Shown piece by piece: positions 1-9,434 of a DNA stretch of 64,000 bases. The notes beneath the pieces were generated by a model that searched no databases, was not told the origin of the DNA, and worked only from the letters and a program-made list of their open reading frames with translations. The stretch lies in the NCBI RefSeq assembly GCF_038595065.1, contig NZ_CP152003.1, positions 662,001-726,000 of the forward strand. Reading direction: 5' to 3'. The position numbers and the translations under genes are program-made. Numbering within the stretch: the first letter of the stretch is position 1; every line of letters begins with the position of its first letter. The DNA is from Sutcliffiella sp. FSL R7-0096. GTDB taxonomy: Bacteria > Bacillota > Bacilli > Bacillales > Bacillaceae_I.

Positions 1-390
1 TACTTAGGATATACAGACGCAAATGACCAAGTTTATAAAAATACGAGAAATTTTATCCTAAGCCGTCATAATCCATATTATTATGAAGGGGCTGCAGCGG
101 AAGGAATCGGAAGCTATCATACACCAGATCACTATATTTGGCACATTTCCCTTGCGATTCAAGGGATGACAGCTACCACCTCAGAAGAGAGAAATAGAAT
201 AGTGAATACTTTCAAAGCTACACATGGATCGACTTATTATATGCATGAAGGATTTGATGCCGATCGTCCTGAAAGCTTTACACGTTCATGGTTTGCATGG
301 GCGAACTCGATGTTCAGCGAGTTTATTTTAAGCGAAATTGGAATGCATGTTCCTGGGAGTCCGTTAGATAAAATCAATTTCTCGAAGTGA
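1..390 (+). CDS. GH125 exo-alpha-mannosidase, C-terminal part (5' truncated by window)
   Basis: The reading frame is open from base 1 to the stop at 390, giving 129 residues of the C-terminus; the start lies outside the window. The visible part has a GSYHTPDHYIWHISLAIQGM stretch, then HEGFD and FTRSWFAWANSMFSEFIL. I recognise these as the C-terminal signature of glycoside hydrolase family 125 (metal-independent exo-alpha-1,6-mannosidases). Family knowledge: the enzyme removes terminal alpha-mannose from mannans or N-glycans, acting by inversion. It is followed closely by a GH38 alpha-mannosidase and an oligosaccharide importer, which supports intracellular trimming of imported mannosides. GH125 is a confident call; the exact linkage is inferred. 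Confidence 0.85.
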   Translation, partial: YLGYTDANDQVYKNTRNFILSRHNPYYYEGAAAEGIGSYHTPDHYIWHISLAIQGMTATTSEERNRIVNTFKATHGSTYYMHEGFDADRPESFTRSWFAWANSMFSEFILSEIGMHVPGSPLDKINFSK

Positions 391-399
391 AAAATGGAG

Positions 400-431
400 G
401 AAAAGTTAGATGCTCATCGTCTAACTTTTTC
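400..431 (+). terminator. Stem-loop between GH125 and GH38 genes
   Basis: AAAAGTTAGA (401-410) pairs with TCTAACTTTT (420-429) around a 9-base loop and is followed by further T residues. It looks like an intrinsic terminator. The GH38 gene starts only 30 bases later without a clear own promoter, so it may work as a partial terminator or transcript-end protector inside the operon. Confidence 0.6.
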
Positions 432-460
432 TTTGAATAATAAGAATAAAGAGGTGGACG

Positions 461-3400
461 ATGTTTTATAAAATAGAAAAGCTACAAAACCGTATCCATG
501 ATTTAAATAGACTACGGTATCGAGCACTACAAACCATTGGTGCCTTCCGTATGCATGAGCCAGAAAAGGGTTTGGAATCCATCCTCCCACAAAAATACGG
601 CACCAAAGAAATGAAGGTGAATGATACATGGTCAGGAAGAGATCGCTATATTTGGCTTCACACCATGTTACAAATACCTGAACAATGGACTGGTAAAAAA
701 GCGGTCCTATTTTTAGACATGGGTCGTACAGGTGGTGGGAACAACTCGGGATTCGAGTCATTATTATATGTAAATAAACAGCCTTTTCAAGGGGTGGATT
801 CTAATCACCAAGAGGTGATCCTTCCTGATATTACAGGAGAATTAGAGATTGATATATTATTGTGGTCAGGACTTGAAGGAGGAGGCACTCCTTCTGAACA
901 ATTTTATAGATTAAAAGAAGCCTGGGTTGGCTGGCTTGATGAAGAGGTAGATGCCTTTTACTATAAGGCCAAAGCAATTCTCGATTCTATTAAAAGGTTG
1001 AATGAACATGATTCTATCCGTTCGGATTTAATGGCTGCCCTAGATCGTGTTTTTTATTTTATAGATTGGTCTCTTCCTGGTAGTGATGCTTTCTATGAAT
1101 CAACCTACAAAGCATTGGATGCATTGGATAGCAATATGAAAGAACTAGCAAAAAATACAAAGGTAACCGTTCATACAATTGGCCATTCGCATATTGACCT
1201 GGCTTGGTTATGGCGTACGAAACATACGAAGGAAAAAGCAAAACGAACTTTTTCCACTGTATTGCGATTGATGGATCTATATCCAGATTACACCTATTTG
1301 CAAAGTCAGCCACAGTTATATGAATGGATAAAAAAAGAAGATCCGGAGCTATTTGAAAAGATCAAAGAAAAAGTAAAAGATGGGCAATGGGAAGTCGAAG
1401 GGGCAATGTGGGTAGAAGCAGACTGCAATATCCCATCTGGTGAATCATTTGTCCGTCAACTATTGTATGGAAAGCGCTTCTTCCAAAAAGAATTCAATAA
1501 AACGAACCGTACCCTTTGGCTTCCGGATGTATTTGGTTATAGCTGGTCATTGCCTCAACTTTTACGGAAATCAGGAATCGACACATTTATGACAACAAAG
1601 ATTAGTTGGAATCAATACAATCGTATGCCACATGATACGTTCAAATGGCGGGGAATTGATGGGTCGGAAATATTAACACATTTTATTACCACGCCAGAGC
1701 CTGGTAGACCGGAAGATTCCTGGTTCTATACTTATAACGGGTTGGTTACAGCAGAAACCGTTAACGGGGTGTGGGAGAAATATCGTGATAAAGGAATCAA
1801 CAAAGACCTTCTATTGGCGTATGGCTACGGCGATGGCGGCGGTGGTGTCAATCGTGAGATGTTAGAGATGAAACGGCAACTAGATACTGTCCCGGGAATA
1901 CCAAATGTACAATCTACAAAAGCAGAAAATTATTTCCAAAGGCTTCATGAAACAATAAGTGAAACAGATCAGTATGTTCATATTTGGGATGGTGAGTTAT
2001 ATTTAGAATATCACCGCGGCACCTATACAAGCCAAGCGAAAATGAAACAAATGAACAGGAAGCTAGAGTTTCTTTACAAGGAATCAGAATTTATTTCTTT
2101 ATGGAATAGTGTGATAAATGGGTGGAATAACTACCCAGCAGAAAGAATGGAAGAAGGATGGAAACTAATTTTACTGAATCAATTCCATGATATAATCCCC
2201 GGCTCTTCGATTACAGAAGTATACGAGGATGCACACAAAGATTATGAAAAAGCTGTCAGGATAAGTGCAGAGCTCGTGGGAAATCAGGAAGCCCAAATAG
2301 TAGAAAAAGGGGAGGGGAGTTGGTCATATGTCCATCCTCACCAATATGAGGCGGAAGCGTTACTGACTATCCCGGATAATGCCGATGAACAAGCAGGATT
2401 TGAACAGAATGGGGGGCCACTATTATCTCAGAAAACGGCTAAGGGCAAGCATCTTGTATTGATAGAGAGGACCAAACCATATTCGTATCAATCGATTACG
2501 TCCACTAATGCTTCAAACAATTCGAGCGGATTATTAAGTCAGGTCGATTTGGCAAAGCGGACATGGGAAACACCTCATTATCGATTGAAATGGAATGAGG
2601 AGGGGCATCTCACAACAATCTTCGATATAGAAGCAAATAGAGAGATGCTCAAACACCGTTCTCTTGGGAATGTCTTCAAATTATATGAAGACAAGCCCCT
2701 TGCTCATGATGCATGGGATATTGATTTATTCTATCAGGAAAAATACGACATCATCCAAAGTTTAAAGGATTGTTCTCTGGTGGATAATGGCCCATTGCGA
2801 ACGACCATCCGTTTTGCCTGGGACTATCAGGAGGTCCAAATAGAACAATATGTCCATTGTTACCTTCACACAAAACGAATAGATTTTGAAACAAAAATAA
2901 ATTGGGAAGCAAGACAAAAACTATTGAAAGTAGAATTCCCGGTCGGTATCCGCTCGACAGAAGCTATTTATGATATTCAATTTGGAAATGTAAAACGCCC
3001 AACCCATTGGAATACTTCTTGGGATATGGCTAGGTTTGAAACAGTCGGTCATAAATGGGCTGCGATTACAGAGCCAAACTATGGTATTGGTTTAATGAAC
3101 GATAGTAAATATGGCTACTCCATAAAAGATAACGTTATGGCGCTAACATTATTGAAAGGTCCTGTATATCCGGATCCTCAAGCAGATATAGGAATACATC
3201 TATTCACGTATTCCATATACCCATTTAAAGGTCCAGCCCATAAGCATGATATCGAAAGGGAAGCCACCTATTTGAATGCTCCACTTAGAGTGGCAGCAGG
3301 GAAAGTAAAAGAGGAGTTTACGAAATCCCTTTTCACCCTCAACAACGATCGGATCGTATTAGATACCATTAAAAAAGCGGAAGATAGAGAATCAACCATC

Positions 3401-3586
3401 ATCAGACTCCATGAAATGGAAGGTTCTACAGAGGAAGTAGTGATCGATAGTAGCTATTCTATCGGGCGATGGAGAGAGGTCAACTTAATGGAAGATGAAG
3501 GATACATGGATTTTAACGAAGGTCCGATTAACCTTTCCTTTACACCGTATGAAGTGAAAACGATTGAATTGGAGTTTAATAGATAG
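461..3586 (+). CDS. GH38 alpha-mannosidase
   Basis: This 1041-residue protein has the length and order of bacterial and cytosolic GH38 alpha-mannosidases: an N-terminal accessory part, a catalytic domain beginning near residue 236, a helical middle domain and a large C-terminal beta domain. The zinc-binding motif HTIGHSHIDLAWLW starts at residue 238. The family nucleophile is the Asp of LPDVFGYS at about residue 356. The later LNQFHDIIPGSSI motif (nt 2176-2214) supplies the other conserved His-Asp of the family. No signal peptide is seen, so it should act in the cytoplasm on imported oligosaccharides. The start has an AGAGGTGG site just upstream. With GH125 next door it probably completes removal of alpha-linked mannose. 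Linkage preference cannot be read from sequence. Confidence 0.93.
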   Translation: MFYKIEKLQNRIHDLNRLRYRALQTIGAFRMHEPEKGLESILPQKYGTKEMKVNDTWSGRDRYIWLHTMLQIPEQWTGKKAVLFLDMGRTGGGNNSGFESLLYVNKQPFQGVDSNHQEVILPDITGELEIDILLWSGLEGGGTPSEQFYRLKEAWVGWLDEEVDAFYYKAKAILDSIKRLNEHDSIRSDLMAALDRVFYFIDWSLPGSDAFYESTYKALDALDSNMKELAKNTKVTVHTIGHSHIDLAWLWRTKHTKEKAKRTFSTVLRLMDLYPDYTYLQSQPQLYEWIKKEDPELFEKIKEKVKDGQWEVEGAMWVEADCNIPSGESFVRQLLYGKRFFQKEFNKTNRTLWLPDVFGYSWSLPQLLRKSGIDTFMTTKISWNQYNRMPHDTFKWRGIDGSEILTHFITTPEPGRPEDSWFYTYNGLVTAETVNGVWEKYRDKGINKDLLLAYGYGDGGGGVNREMLEMKRQLDTVPGIPNVQSTKAENYFQRLHETISETDQYVHIWDGELYLEYHRGTYTSQAKMKQMNRKLEFLYKESEFISLWNSVINGWNNYPAERMEEGWKLILLNQFHDIIPGSSITEVYEDAHKDYEKAVRISAELVGNQEAQIVEKGEGSWSYVHPHQYEAEALLTIPDNADEQAGFEQNGGPLLSQKTAKGKHLVLIERTKPYSYQSITSTNASNNSSGLLSQVDLAKRTWETPHYRLKWNEEGHLTTIFDIEANREMLKHRSLGNVFKLYEDKPLAHDAWDIDLFYQEKYDIIQSLKDCSLVDNGPLRTTIRFAWDYQEVQIEQYVHCYLHTKRIDFETKINWEARQKLLKVEFPVGIRSTEAIYDIQFGNVKRPTHWNTSWDMARFETVGHKWAAITEPNYGIGLMNDSKYGYSIKDNVMALTLLKGPVYPDPQADIGIHLFTYSIYPFKGPAHKHDIEREATYLNAPLRVAAGKVKEEFTKSLFTLNNDRIVLDTIKKAEDRESTIIRLHEMEGSTEEVVIDSSYSIGRWREVNLMEDEGYMDFNEGPINLSFTPYEVKTIELEFNR

Positions 3587-3778
3587 GCTGTTTTCGTAAA
3601 CCTTGTTGCTTTTTCGTTTAATACATCAACCGTAATATTCCTTACTGCCATGCTCTTTTTTCTGCTTTACTTAAAAATACTACTTGCAATCCTTTAGAGT
3701 GTGTAAGTAGTAAAAAGTTCAACTGGCGATGTTTTCTAGTAAATAGCAACGATTTTTGAGAAAAGAGCCAATAGGTAA

Positions 3779-3826
3779 GAAACAGTGACAGAGATGAAAA
3801 GGTCTCTGTTACTGTTTCCTTTTTAC
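3779..3826 (+). terminator. Intrinsic terminator after the GH38 gene
   Basis: GAAACAGTGACAGAGA (3779-3794) pairs with TCTCTGTTACTGTTTC (3803-3818), with one wobble, and CCTTTTT follows. It separates the two mannosidase genes from the two-component system. The rest of the 3587-3897 gap shows no gene. Confidence 0.8.
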
Positions 3827-3897
3827 ATAACGGTAACGGACAGGGCAAATGACTAAACATGATAGCATCGTGGTTTATCAGCTTAGGAGTGAATGAA

Positions 3898-5679
3898 ATG
3901 AAAGCGTTTGAATTAATGAAAAAACTTAGTGGTAGAATGTTTTATCGTGTGTTTTTTACCTATTCGACGATCATCTTTATCACCATGTCGATTCTCTTTG
4001 TGTTTCTATCTGAATATTACTCTAATTTTATTATTCAAAGAGAATTGGATAGGCATGAAACGGTGATTAAGGAGATTCATTCCGAAGTAAAAGGGAAGCA
4101 TCAATTTGTAAAACATGGCGTTCAACAACTATATTTAGACAAGCGATTGATAGAAGATTTAGCATTTGCCTTGCAGCATGACTATCAGGAATATATCGGG
4201 AACCGGTTAGATAAGTTCTCCTCGAGTGATTCGTTCGTTCCCTATAATTTTGATTTATATGTAAAAAACTATTTTTCAAGAGATCCAGAAGCAGTTGCCA
4301 TCCAAATACAAAATGATACCATTGGTACGGAGTATGCATACTTATTTAACCATAGCAGATGGTATCAAAGCAGTTATTATAAAAACTTCGGAGAAGAAAG
4401 TCCTCCAGTACAAGAATATGAAGAAAGAGACTTGTATAGAGTCCAAGAGCGGATTAACGATCCTGTTTCGCTTGAGAGGCTTGGGAATGTATCCGTCTAT
4501 TTCACGTATGATAACTTACAGCGGTTGCTATCCTTAAGGGAAGCAAAAGTAAATGGTTCCTTCCTCATAAGTGATATGGATAATAATGTTTATTTTTCCT
4601 ATGGTGATATCAACGAAGGTATTTTGAAGGAATTGAATTATAGTACAGTTCAAAAGGAGTTAAAGCTGGATAAGCATTATTATATACACTCCTCTATCGA
4701 GCCGACTACACAATTGATGGTTACGGCCGTTATCCCTAAAGAGGAGTTGGCCCCATTACTCACATATAGGCTTACTATTTTTTTCCTCATATTAGCTTTA
4801 ACAACTGTTGCCATTGGATTACCTTACTTGTCTTTGAGAGGTTATTCCAAGCGGATCGATGAGATGTTAAATAAAATGAAGGAAGTCCAGGAAGGCAACC
4901 TGGACGCAAGAATTAAAACCTCCAGTGGAGTCGATGATTTAAATATTATTTCCATCACCTTCAATGAGACCTTGGATGAACTCAATGACTATATCAATAA
5001 GGTTTACTTTTCAAGGTTAAAACAAAAAGAAGCGGAATTGGCCAATCTGCAAGCACAAATCAATCCTCACTTCTTATATAACACGCTAGAAGCCATCAGG
5101 ATGAAATCGTTAGCGGAAGGTGGAAAAACGTCTGCTAAGATGATTGTTCAATTAGCTCAATTGTTCCGCTATTCCTTGAAAAGCGGAGAGCTTGTGACGG
5201 TTGATAATGAACTAAATCATGCGAAGCAATATATGGAATTGTATAAGATTCGATTTCAAAACCATTTGACTTCCAATTATATAGTAGACGAAAAACTTTT
5301 GAATTTTTACATCCCTCCATTCATTTTACAGCCTTTAATTGAAAATTTCTTGATACATGGGTTTAAAAGGGACTCAGAAAAAAATGAAATATCCATTAGG
5401 GTATCGGAGAAGAACCATAAGCTATTGATTGAAATTGAAGACAATGGAATGGGAATTGACCCTGAAAGGTTAGAAGAACTGAAACAAAGGCTGCAACTAA
5501 TGGAAGGTCCATCCGATTCTATAGGTTTAGAGAATGTTCATCAAAGGATTCGCTTGAAGTATGGAGAACCATACGGTATTAACTTAGAAAGTACACCAGC
5601 CATAAGTACTATTGTAACGGTTGTTTTACCACTTATAAGTGAGGTGCTATTACATGATCAAAGTAATGCTGGTAGATGA
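3898..5679 (+). CDS. YesM-type sensor histidine kinase
   Basis: I choose the ATG at 3898 (593 residues) because TTAGGAGTGA lies at the right distance. An in-frame ATG at 3859 has no such site. Order of parts: a membrane helix near residues 15-40, an extracytoplasmic sensing region of about 240 residues, a second membrane helix around 290-312, a HAMP-like linker, then the His_kinase domain with the phospho-acceptor in NPHFLYNTLE (His about 391) and an HATPase domain with DNGMGID (Asp about 515) and GLENV. This is the YesM/LytS-like architecture typical of Bacillus sugar and polysaccharide sensing systems. It overlaps the next gene, its cognate regulator. It probably senses an extracellular manno-oligosaccharide or the binding protein, which is inference from context. 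Confidence 0.93.
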   Translation: MKAFELMKKLSGRMFYRVFFTYSTIIFITMSILFVFLSEYYSNFIIQRELDRHETVIKEIHSEVKGKHQFVKHGVQQLYLDKRLIEDLAFALQHDYQEYIGNRLDKFSSSDSFVPYNFDLYVKNYFSRDPEAVAIQIQNDTIGTEYAYLFNHSRWYQSSYYKNFGEESPPVQEYEERDLYRVQERINDPVSLERLGNVSVYFTYDNLQRLLSLREAKVNGSFLISDMDNNVYFSYGDINEGILKELNYSTVQKELKLDKHYYIHSSIEPTTQLMVTAVIPKEELAPLLTYRLTIFFLILALTTVAIGLPYLSLRGYSKRIDEMLNKMKEVQEGNLDARIKTSSGVDDLNIISITFNETLDELNDYINKVYFSRLKQKEAELANLQAQINPHFLYNTLEAIRMKSLAEGGKTSAKMIVQLAQLFRYSLKSGELVTVDNELNHAKQYMELYKIRFQNHLTSNYIVDEKLLNFYIPPFILQPLIENFLIHGFKRDSEKNEISIRVSEKNHKLLIEIEDNGMGIDPERLEELKQRLQLMEGPSDSIGLENVHQRIRLKYGEPYGINLESTPAISTIVTVVLPLISEVLLHDQSNAGR

Positions 5680-7177
5680 TGAACCACTAATACTTGAGGG
5701 ATTGAAGTATATCATCGATTGGGAATCTGAAGGTTTTGAAATTGTTGAGACAGCCAAGAACGGCATGGAAGCGCTGGAAAAGGCGAAATCCATTGATTTT
5801 GATATACTGGTAACCGATATAAACATGCCCGAACTAACAGGGTTGGAATTAATAGAATCACTGATTAGGTTAGGTAAACAGTTCAAAGCAATCATTCTCT
5901 CTGGTTTTCAAGAGTTCGGCTATATTAAGAAGGGGTTGCAATTAGGAATCGAAAACTACTTGCTAAAGCCAATTAATGAGGCGGAGTTAATATCATCGCT
6001 TCAGCATGTAAAGGAAAAGATAAATGTATCTACCTTACAAGAGGCATCTAAATTAGTGTTAAGGGACCATTCCATCTGGAGGTGGGTGACCGGTAAAATG
6101 TCATTGGAAGATTTTATGGAAAGAATCTCTCTTTATCCAAGTTATTCACTTAATGGCCCTATATATTTGGGTATATTGAAATTGGAGCTGGAAGAGCAAG
6201 ATGAGTCATTCCTTCAATCATTCCAATTAGAATTGGAACAGCACACGAATGCACTTGTAGTCCTTACACCGTCCAATGATGTACTTTTGTTATGGTCAAG
6301 TAATGGGTTGCATGAAGACTGGGAGAACGAAAAATATTGTTTCCGAGAATTTTTAAGGAAATGTAAACTTCCAGGTGAGTATGTTTTAGTTTTGAGTAAT
6401 GAAATACAATCTTATTCTCAAGTGACCAATCAATACCGTGAACTTGAAATGAAATGTGAATTGAAATTGTTATTACCTGACAGTGACCATGGAATAGCGG
6501 AACAAATGTATCTTAACTGGACGAACGTAAAAAAACATAATAATAAATCTACGGAGTATTTAAATCAGGATTTATTAGAACAACTAGCCAATGAGCGATA
6601 CGACTTGGTGAAAGTATCAATAAGGAATTTATTCAGTCAATTAGAACAAGATCGACAGGCTTTACTGATGAAAGGGATATTGCTGGAGTTCTTCTTTCAT
6701 GTTAAAAATAAGTTTTTGATTCTCCTGGATTACACGCAATACGTAGAAGTGATTCATCAAATTTTATATATTAATACAAAAGAAGAAGCAGTGAAAATAG
6801 CAGAAAAGTGCATCGATATGATTGAAAAAGATTCAAATCCTGAGAATGAGAAATATAGTCCCATTATTCATACGGTATTAAACCATATCCTTAAAAATTA
6901 TGCGGATGATATGTCCTTAAAAACATTGGGATATCAGTTTCATATCAATCCGATCTATTTAGGTCAGCTCTTTCAAAAAGAAGTAGGTACTTCTTTTACG
7001 AAGTACTTAAATAAGCTAAGGATCGACAGGGCAAAAAAACTGTTGCTCAATTCACATGACAAGGCTGGACATATCGGGAAAAAAGTAGGGTATATTGATG
7101 CAGCGTATTTTTACAAACAATTTAAGAAGTTTGAGGGGATTACTCCTTCTGAGTGGAAGAAGAAAAGACAAGCATGA
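5654..7177 (+). CDS. YesN-type response regulator with AraC DNA-binding domain
   Basis: The start is taken as ATG 5654, preceded by GAGGTG; it overlaps the kinase gene by 26 bases. The 507-residue protein opens with a receiver domain: acidic pocket at VDDEP, phospho-acceptor Asp about 55 in VTDINMPEL, then LSGFQEF and the conserved Lys in LLKPIN. A middle region of about 270 residues is poorly conserved. The last 100 residues form two AraC-type helix-turn-helices (SLKTLGYQFHINPIYLGQLF and a second near DAAYFYKQFKKFEG). Such regulators activate neighbouring ABC importer and glycosidase genes when phosphorylated. The target here is probably the importer operon starting at 7421. Confidence 0.93.
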   Translation: MIKVMLVDDEPLILEGLKYIIDWESEGFEIVETAKNGMEALEKAKSIDFDILVTDINMPELTGLELIESLIRLGKQFKAIILSGFQEFGYIKKGLQLGIENYLLKPINEAELISSLQHVKEKINVSTLQEASKLVLRDHSIWRWVTGKMSLEDFMERISLYPSYSLNGPIYLGILKLELEEQDESFLQSFQLELEQHTNALVVLTPSNDVLLLWSSNGLHEDWENEKYCFREFLRKCKLPGEYVLVLSNEIQSYSQVTNQYRELEMKCELKLLLPDSDHGIAEQMYLNWTNVKKHNNKSTEYLNQDLLEQLANERYDLVKVSIRNLFSQLEQDRQALLMKGILLEFFFHVKNKFLILLDYTQYVEVIHQILYINTKEEAVKIAEKCIDMIEKDSNPENEKYSPIIHTVLNHILKNYADDMSLKTLGYQFHINPIYLGQLFQKEVGTSFTKYLNKLRIDRAKKLLLNSHDKAGHIGKKVGYIDAAYFYKQFKKFEGITPSEWKKKRQA

Positions 7178-7188
7178 TGGTAGGATTC

Positions 7189-7236
7189 CAAACTGTAGAC
7201 AAACTCGAAGTCCTGAGTTTGACTGCAGTTTTTTTA
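7189..7236 (+). terminator. Intrinsic terminator after the response regulator
   Basis: AAACTGTAGACAAACTC pairs imperfectly with GAGTTTGACTGCAGTTT, followed by a run of seven T residues to 7235. It ends the yesMN-like transcript, so the importer genes need their own promoter. Confidence 0.82.
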
Positions 7237-7364
7237 ATGCAATTAAATTTCCAAAATGTTGAAGCGGCTACCTCCATCACTCAATGGGATATAAAAATTT
7301 GCAACATTTCATATATTGTATTTATTTTTACCAGTAAATCTAAGATATCTCAACTATTTTGTAT

Positions 7365-7380
7365 GTAAGGGTTTTCATAT
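7365..7380 (+). promoter_or_regulatory. Possible CcpA (cre) site before the importer operon
   Basis: ATGTAAGGGTTTTCAT fits the catabolite-responsive-element consensus WTGNAANCGNWNNCW except for one central mismatch (G in place of C). It lies 41 bases before the first permease start. Catabolite control of a carbohydrate importer would be expected, but the mismatch keeps this tentative. Confidence 0.35.
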
Positions 7381-7420
7381 AATTGAATTAAGGAGAAGTT
7401 GTCCAGGAAGGGGGAAGTAT

Positions 7421-8359
7421 ATGGGCCGCATCAAGCAATTTGGAAAAAATGTATATGAGAATAGGATATGGCTTCTCATGACACTGCCAGGGCTCATTTG
7501 GCTTATCGTATTAAAATATATTCCAATGTTTGGACAAGTTATGGCATTTAAAGATTTTAGATTTCACCGGGATGGGTTTCTAGCAAGTGTCATGCATAGT
7601 GAGTGGGTTGGGTTCGATAACTTTAAGTTTTTATTCAGTACGAATGATGCATATATCATTACTCGAAATACCGTGTTATACAATTTGGCCTTTATCGTAA
7701 TAGGTTTGATACTAGCGGTAGCAGTTGCCATCATTTTGAGTGAGTTGACAAAGCAAAGGTTAGCGAAAGTCTATCAAACAGGAATGTTATTTCCGCACTT
7801 TTTGTCCTGGGTGGTTGTCAGTTATTTTGTATTCGCTTTCTTAAGTGTAGATAAAGGATTGTTTAATAGTATTTTAGGATATTTTGATATGGACGCTGTC
7901 TCGTGGTATAACGAACCTTCGTATTGGCCTTATTTTATCTTAGCCATCAGTCAATGGAAGGGAGTGGGGTTTAGTAGCATAGTCTACTTGGCAGCTATCG
8001 TAGGTATTGATAGAACTTATTATGAAGCGGCCATGATAGATGGGGCTAGTAAGTGGCAACAAATTTGGAATGTCACGATTCCGATGATCATGCCATTGAT
8101 TATCATATTAACTATTTTAAATATAGGAAGTATTTTTAGTGCAGACTTCGGGCTATTCTACCAGATTCCGAGGGATTCAGGCCCTTTATATCCAGTCACG
8201 AATGTCATTGATACTTATGTATATCGAGGATTGATGTCGATGGGGGATATCGGGATGAGTACAGCGGCGGGATTATATCAAGCAACTGTCGGATTCATTC
8301 TGATTTTAGTCACCAATTATATTGTAAGAAAAATAGATGAAGAGAATGCCTTATTTTAA
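7421..8359 (+). CDS. ABC sugar importer permease (LplB/YtcP superfamily, subunit 1)
   Basis: ATG 7421 is preceded by GAAGGGGGGAAG and gives 312 residues. An open frame reaches back to 7316, but only this start has a ribosome site. The protein has about six hydrophobic helices. The EAAMIDGASKWQQIWNVTIP stretch is the cytoplasmic EAA loop that contacts the ATPase. The N-terminal run of hydrophobic residues followed by KDFRF is typical of LplB-type permeases of the CUT1 group. No ATPase gene lies in the cluster, as is usual for CUT1 importers that share the multitask ATPase MsmX. It pairs with the next permease and the binding protein at 9435. Confidence 0.92.
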   Translation: MGRIKQFGKNVYENRIWLLMTLPGLIWLIVLKYIPMFGQVMAFKDFRFHRDGFLASVMHSEWVGFDNFKFLFSTNDAYIITRNTVLYNLAFIVIGLILAVAVAIILSELTKQRLAKVYQTGMLFPHFLSWVVVSYFVFAFLSVDKGLFNSILGYFDMDAVSWYNEPSYWPYFILAISQWKGVGFSSIVYLAAIVGIDRTYYEAAMIDGASKWQQIWNVTIPMIMPLIIILTILNIGSIFSADFGLFYQIPRDSGPLYPVTNVIDTYVYRGLMSMGDIGMSTAAGLYQATVGFILILVTNYIVRKIDEENALF

Positions 8360-8386
8360 TTTTATATGGAAGGAGAATGTAATGGT

Positions 8387-9352
8387 ATGGAAACTCCTCC
8401 AAAGGTGACTGAAACTGCCATTGTAAAAACAGAGCGCCAAACAAAGAAGAAACATAAATACAATCCGCATGGGTTTTCAGGGAAAACAAGTGTACTCATG
8501 CATGTATTGCTTGGATCATTCGCCTTTTTTTGTATCTTTCCATTTCTTTATATCATTGTAATTTCATTATCAAGTACACAATCATTAGCTTTAAACGGTT
8601 ACAGCATCATTCCGAGTGAATGGAGCATGGAAGCTTACCAATATTTATGGCAGATGAAATCACAAATCATTCAAGCTTATGGCGTGACAATTTTTGTAAC
8701 AGTAGTAGGAACTTTTATTAGTGTTTCGATTATCGCTATGTACGCTTATGCCATTTCAAGAAAACAATTTAGATATAGGAAGCAATTTACGTTCATCGCT
8801 TTCTTTACCATGTTATTCAGTGGAGGCATGGTACCATTTTATATTGTCATGACACAGCTACTTGGTTTACGCAATTCTATTTGGGCACTCATATTGCCAT
8901 TGGCTGTCAATGCCTTTTATATCATTATCATGAGAACATTCTTTCAACGTACAGTACCGGAAGCCATTCTAGAATCAGCTCGCATCGATGGTGCAGGGGA
9001 GCTGCGGATTTTCTTCACCATCGTCTTACCGCTGTCCATACCGGGAATTGCAACTATTGCTCTATTCAGCACATTGGCATATTGGAATGATTGGTTCAAT
9101 GCATTACTGTTCATTGATAATCCCAACCTAGTTCCATTACAGTCACTACTGATGAGAATAGAAAACAATCTGGATTTCATTCGTCAAAATGCTATGTTGA
9201 CGAATCAAAACAGTTCCATCCTGGCTTCGGTTCCACAAGACTCTGCAAGGATGGCTATGGTAGTTTTAGCTACTTTACCAATCGCTTTATCCTATCCTTT
9301 CTTTCAAAAGTATTTCATCAAAGGATTAACGATTGGCGGAGTGAAGGAGTAA
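8387..9352 (+). CDS. ABC sugar importer permease (LplC/YtcP-like, subunit 2)
   Basis: I take ATG 8387 (321 residues) with AAGGAG 11 bases upstream. ATG 8366 is in frame but overlaps that site and is less likely. The protein has six predicted helices, an N-terminal charged tail rich in Lys, and the EAA loop ESARIDGAGELRIFFTIVLP. This is the second CUT1-type permease and forms a heterodimer with the product of the preceding gene, whose stop is 27 bases upstream. The C-terminus KYFIKGLTIGGVKE is characteristic of the LplC/YtcP branch, usually devoted to oligosaccharides or polysaccharide breakdown products. Confidence 0.92.
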   Translation: METPPKVTETAIVKTERQTKKKHKYNPHGFSGKTSVLMHVLLGSFAFFCIFPFLYIIVISLSSTQSLALNGYSIIPSEWSMEAYQYLWQMKSQIIQAYGVTIFVTVVGTFISVSIIAMYAYAISRKQFRYRKQFTFIAFFTMLFSGGMVPFYIVMTQLLGLRNSIWALILPLAVNAFYIIIMRTFFQRTVPEAILESARIDGAGELRIFFTIVLPLSIPGIATIALFSTLAYWNDWFNALLFIDNPNLVPLQSLLMRIENNLDFIRQNAMLTNQNSSILASVPQDSARMAMVVLATLPIALSYPFFQKYFIKGLTIGGVKE

Positions 9353-9370
9353 TGAAACGTCTGTAAAGGG

Positions 9371-9396
9371 AAGCCTTAACTAACCATTTAGGCTTA
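9371..9396 (+). other. Stem-loop between permease and binding-protein genes
   Basis: AAGCCT (9371-9376) pairs with AGGCTT (9390-9395), with extra GG/CC pairs outside. There is no long T run. Such intercistronic hairpins often stabilise or partly terminate transcripts next to the more abundant binding-protein gene. The role here is inferred. Confidence 0.4.
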
Positions 9397-9434
9397 CCTT
9401 TATTATAAAAATTAAACAAGAAATGGGGGAAGTA

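Noticed and set aside
3859-3897. Longer N-terminus for the sensor kinase
   Set aside because: ATG 3859 lacks a ribosome site, whereas ATG 3898 has TTAGGAGTGA.
7153-7368. 71-codon frame after the response regulator
   Set aside because: It spans the intrinsic terminator at 7189-7236 and has no start signal.
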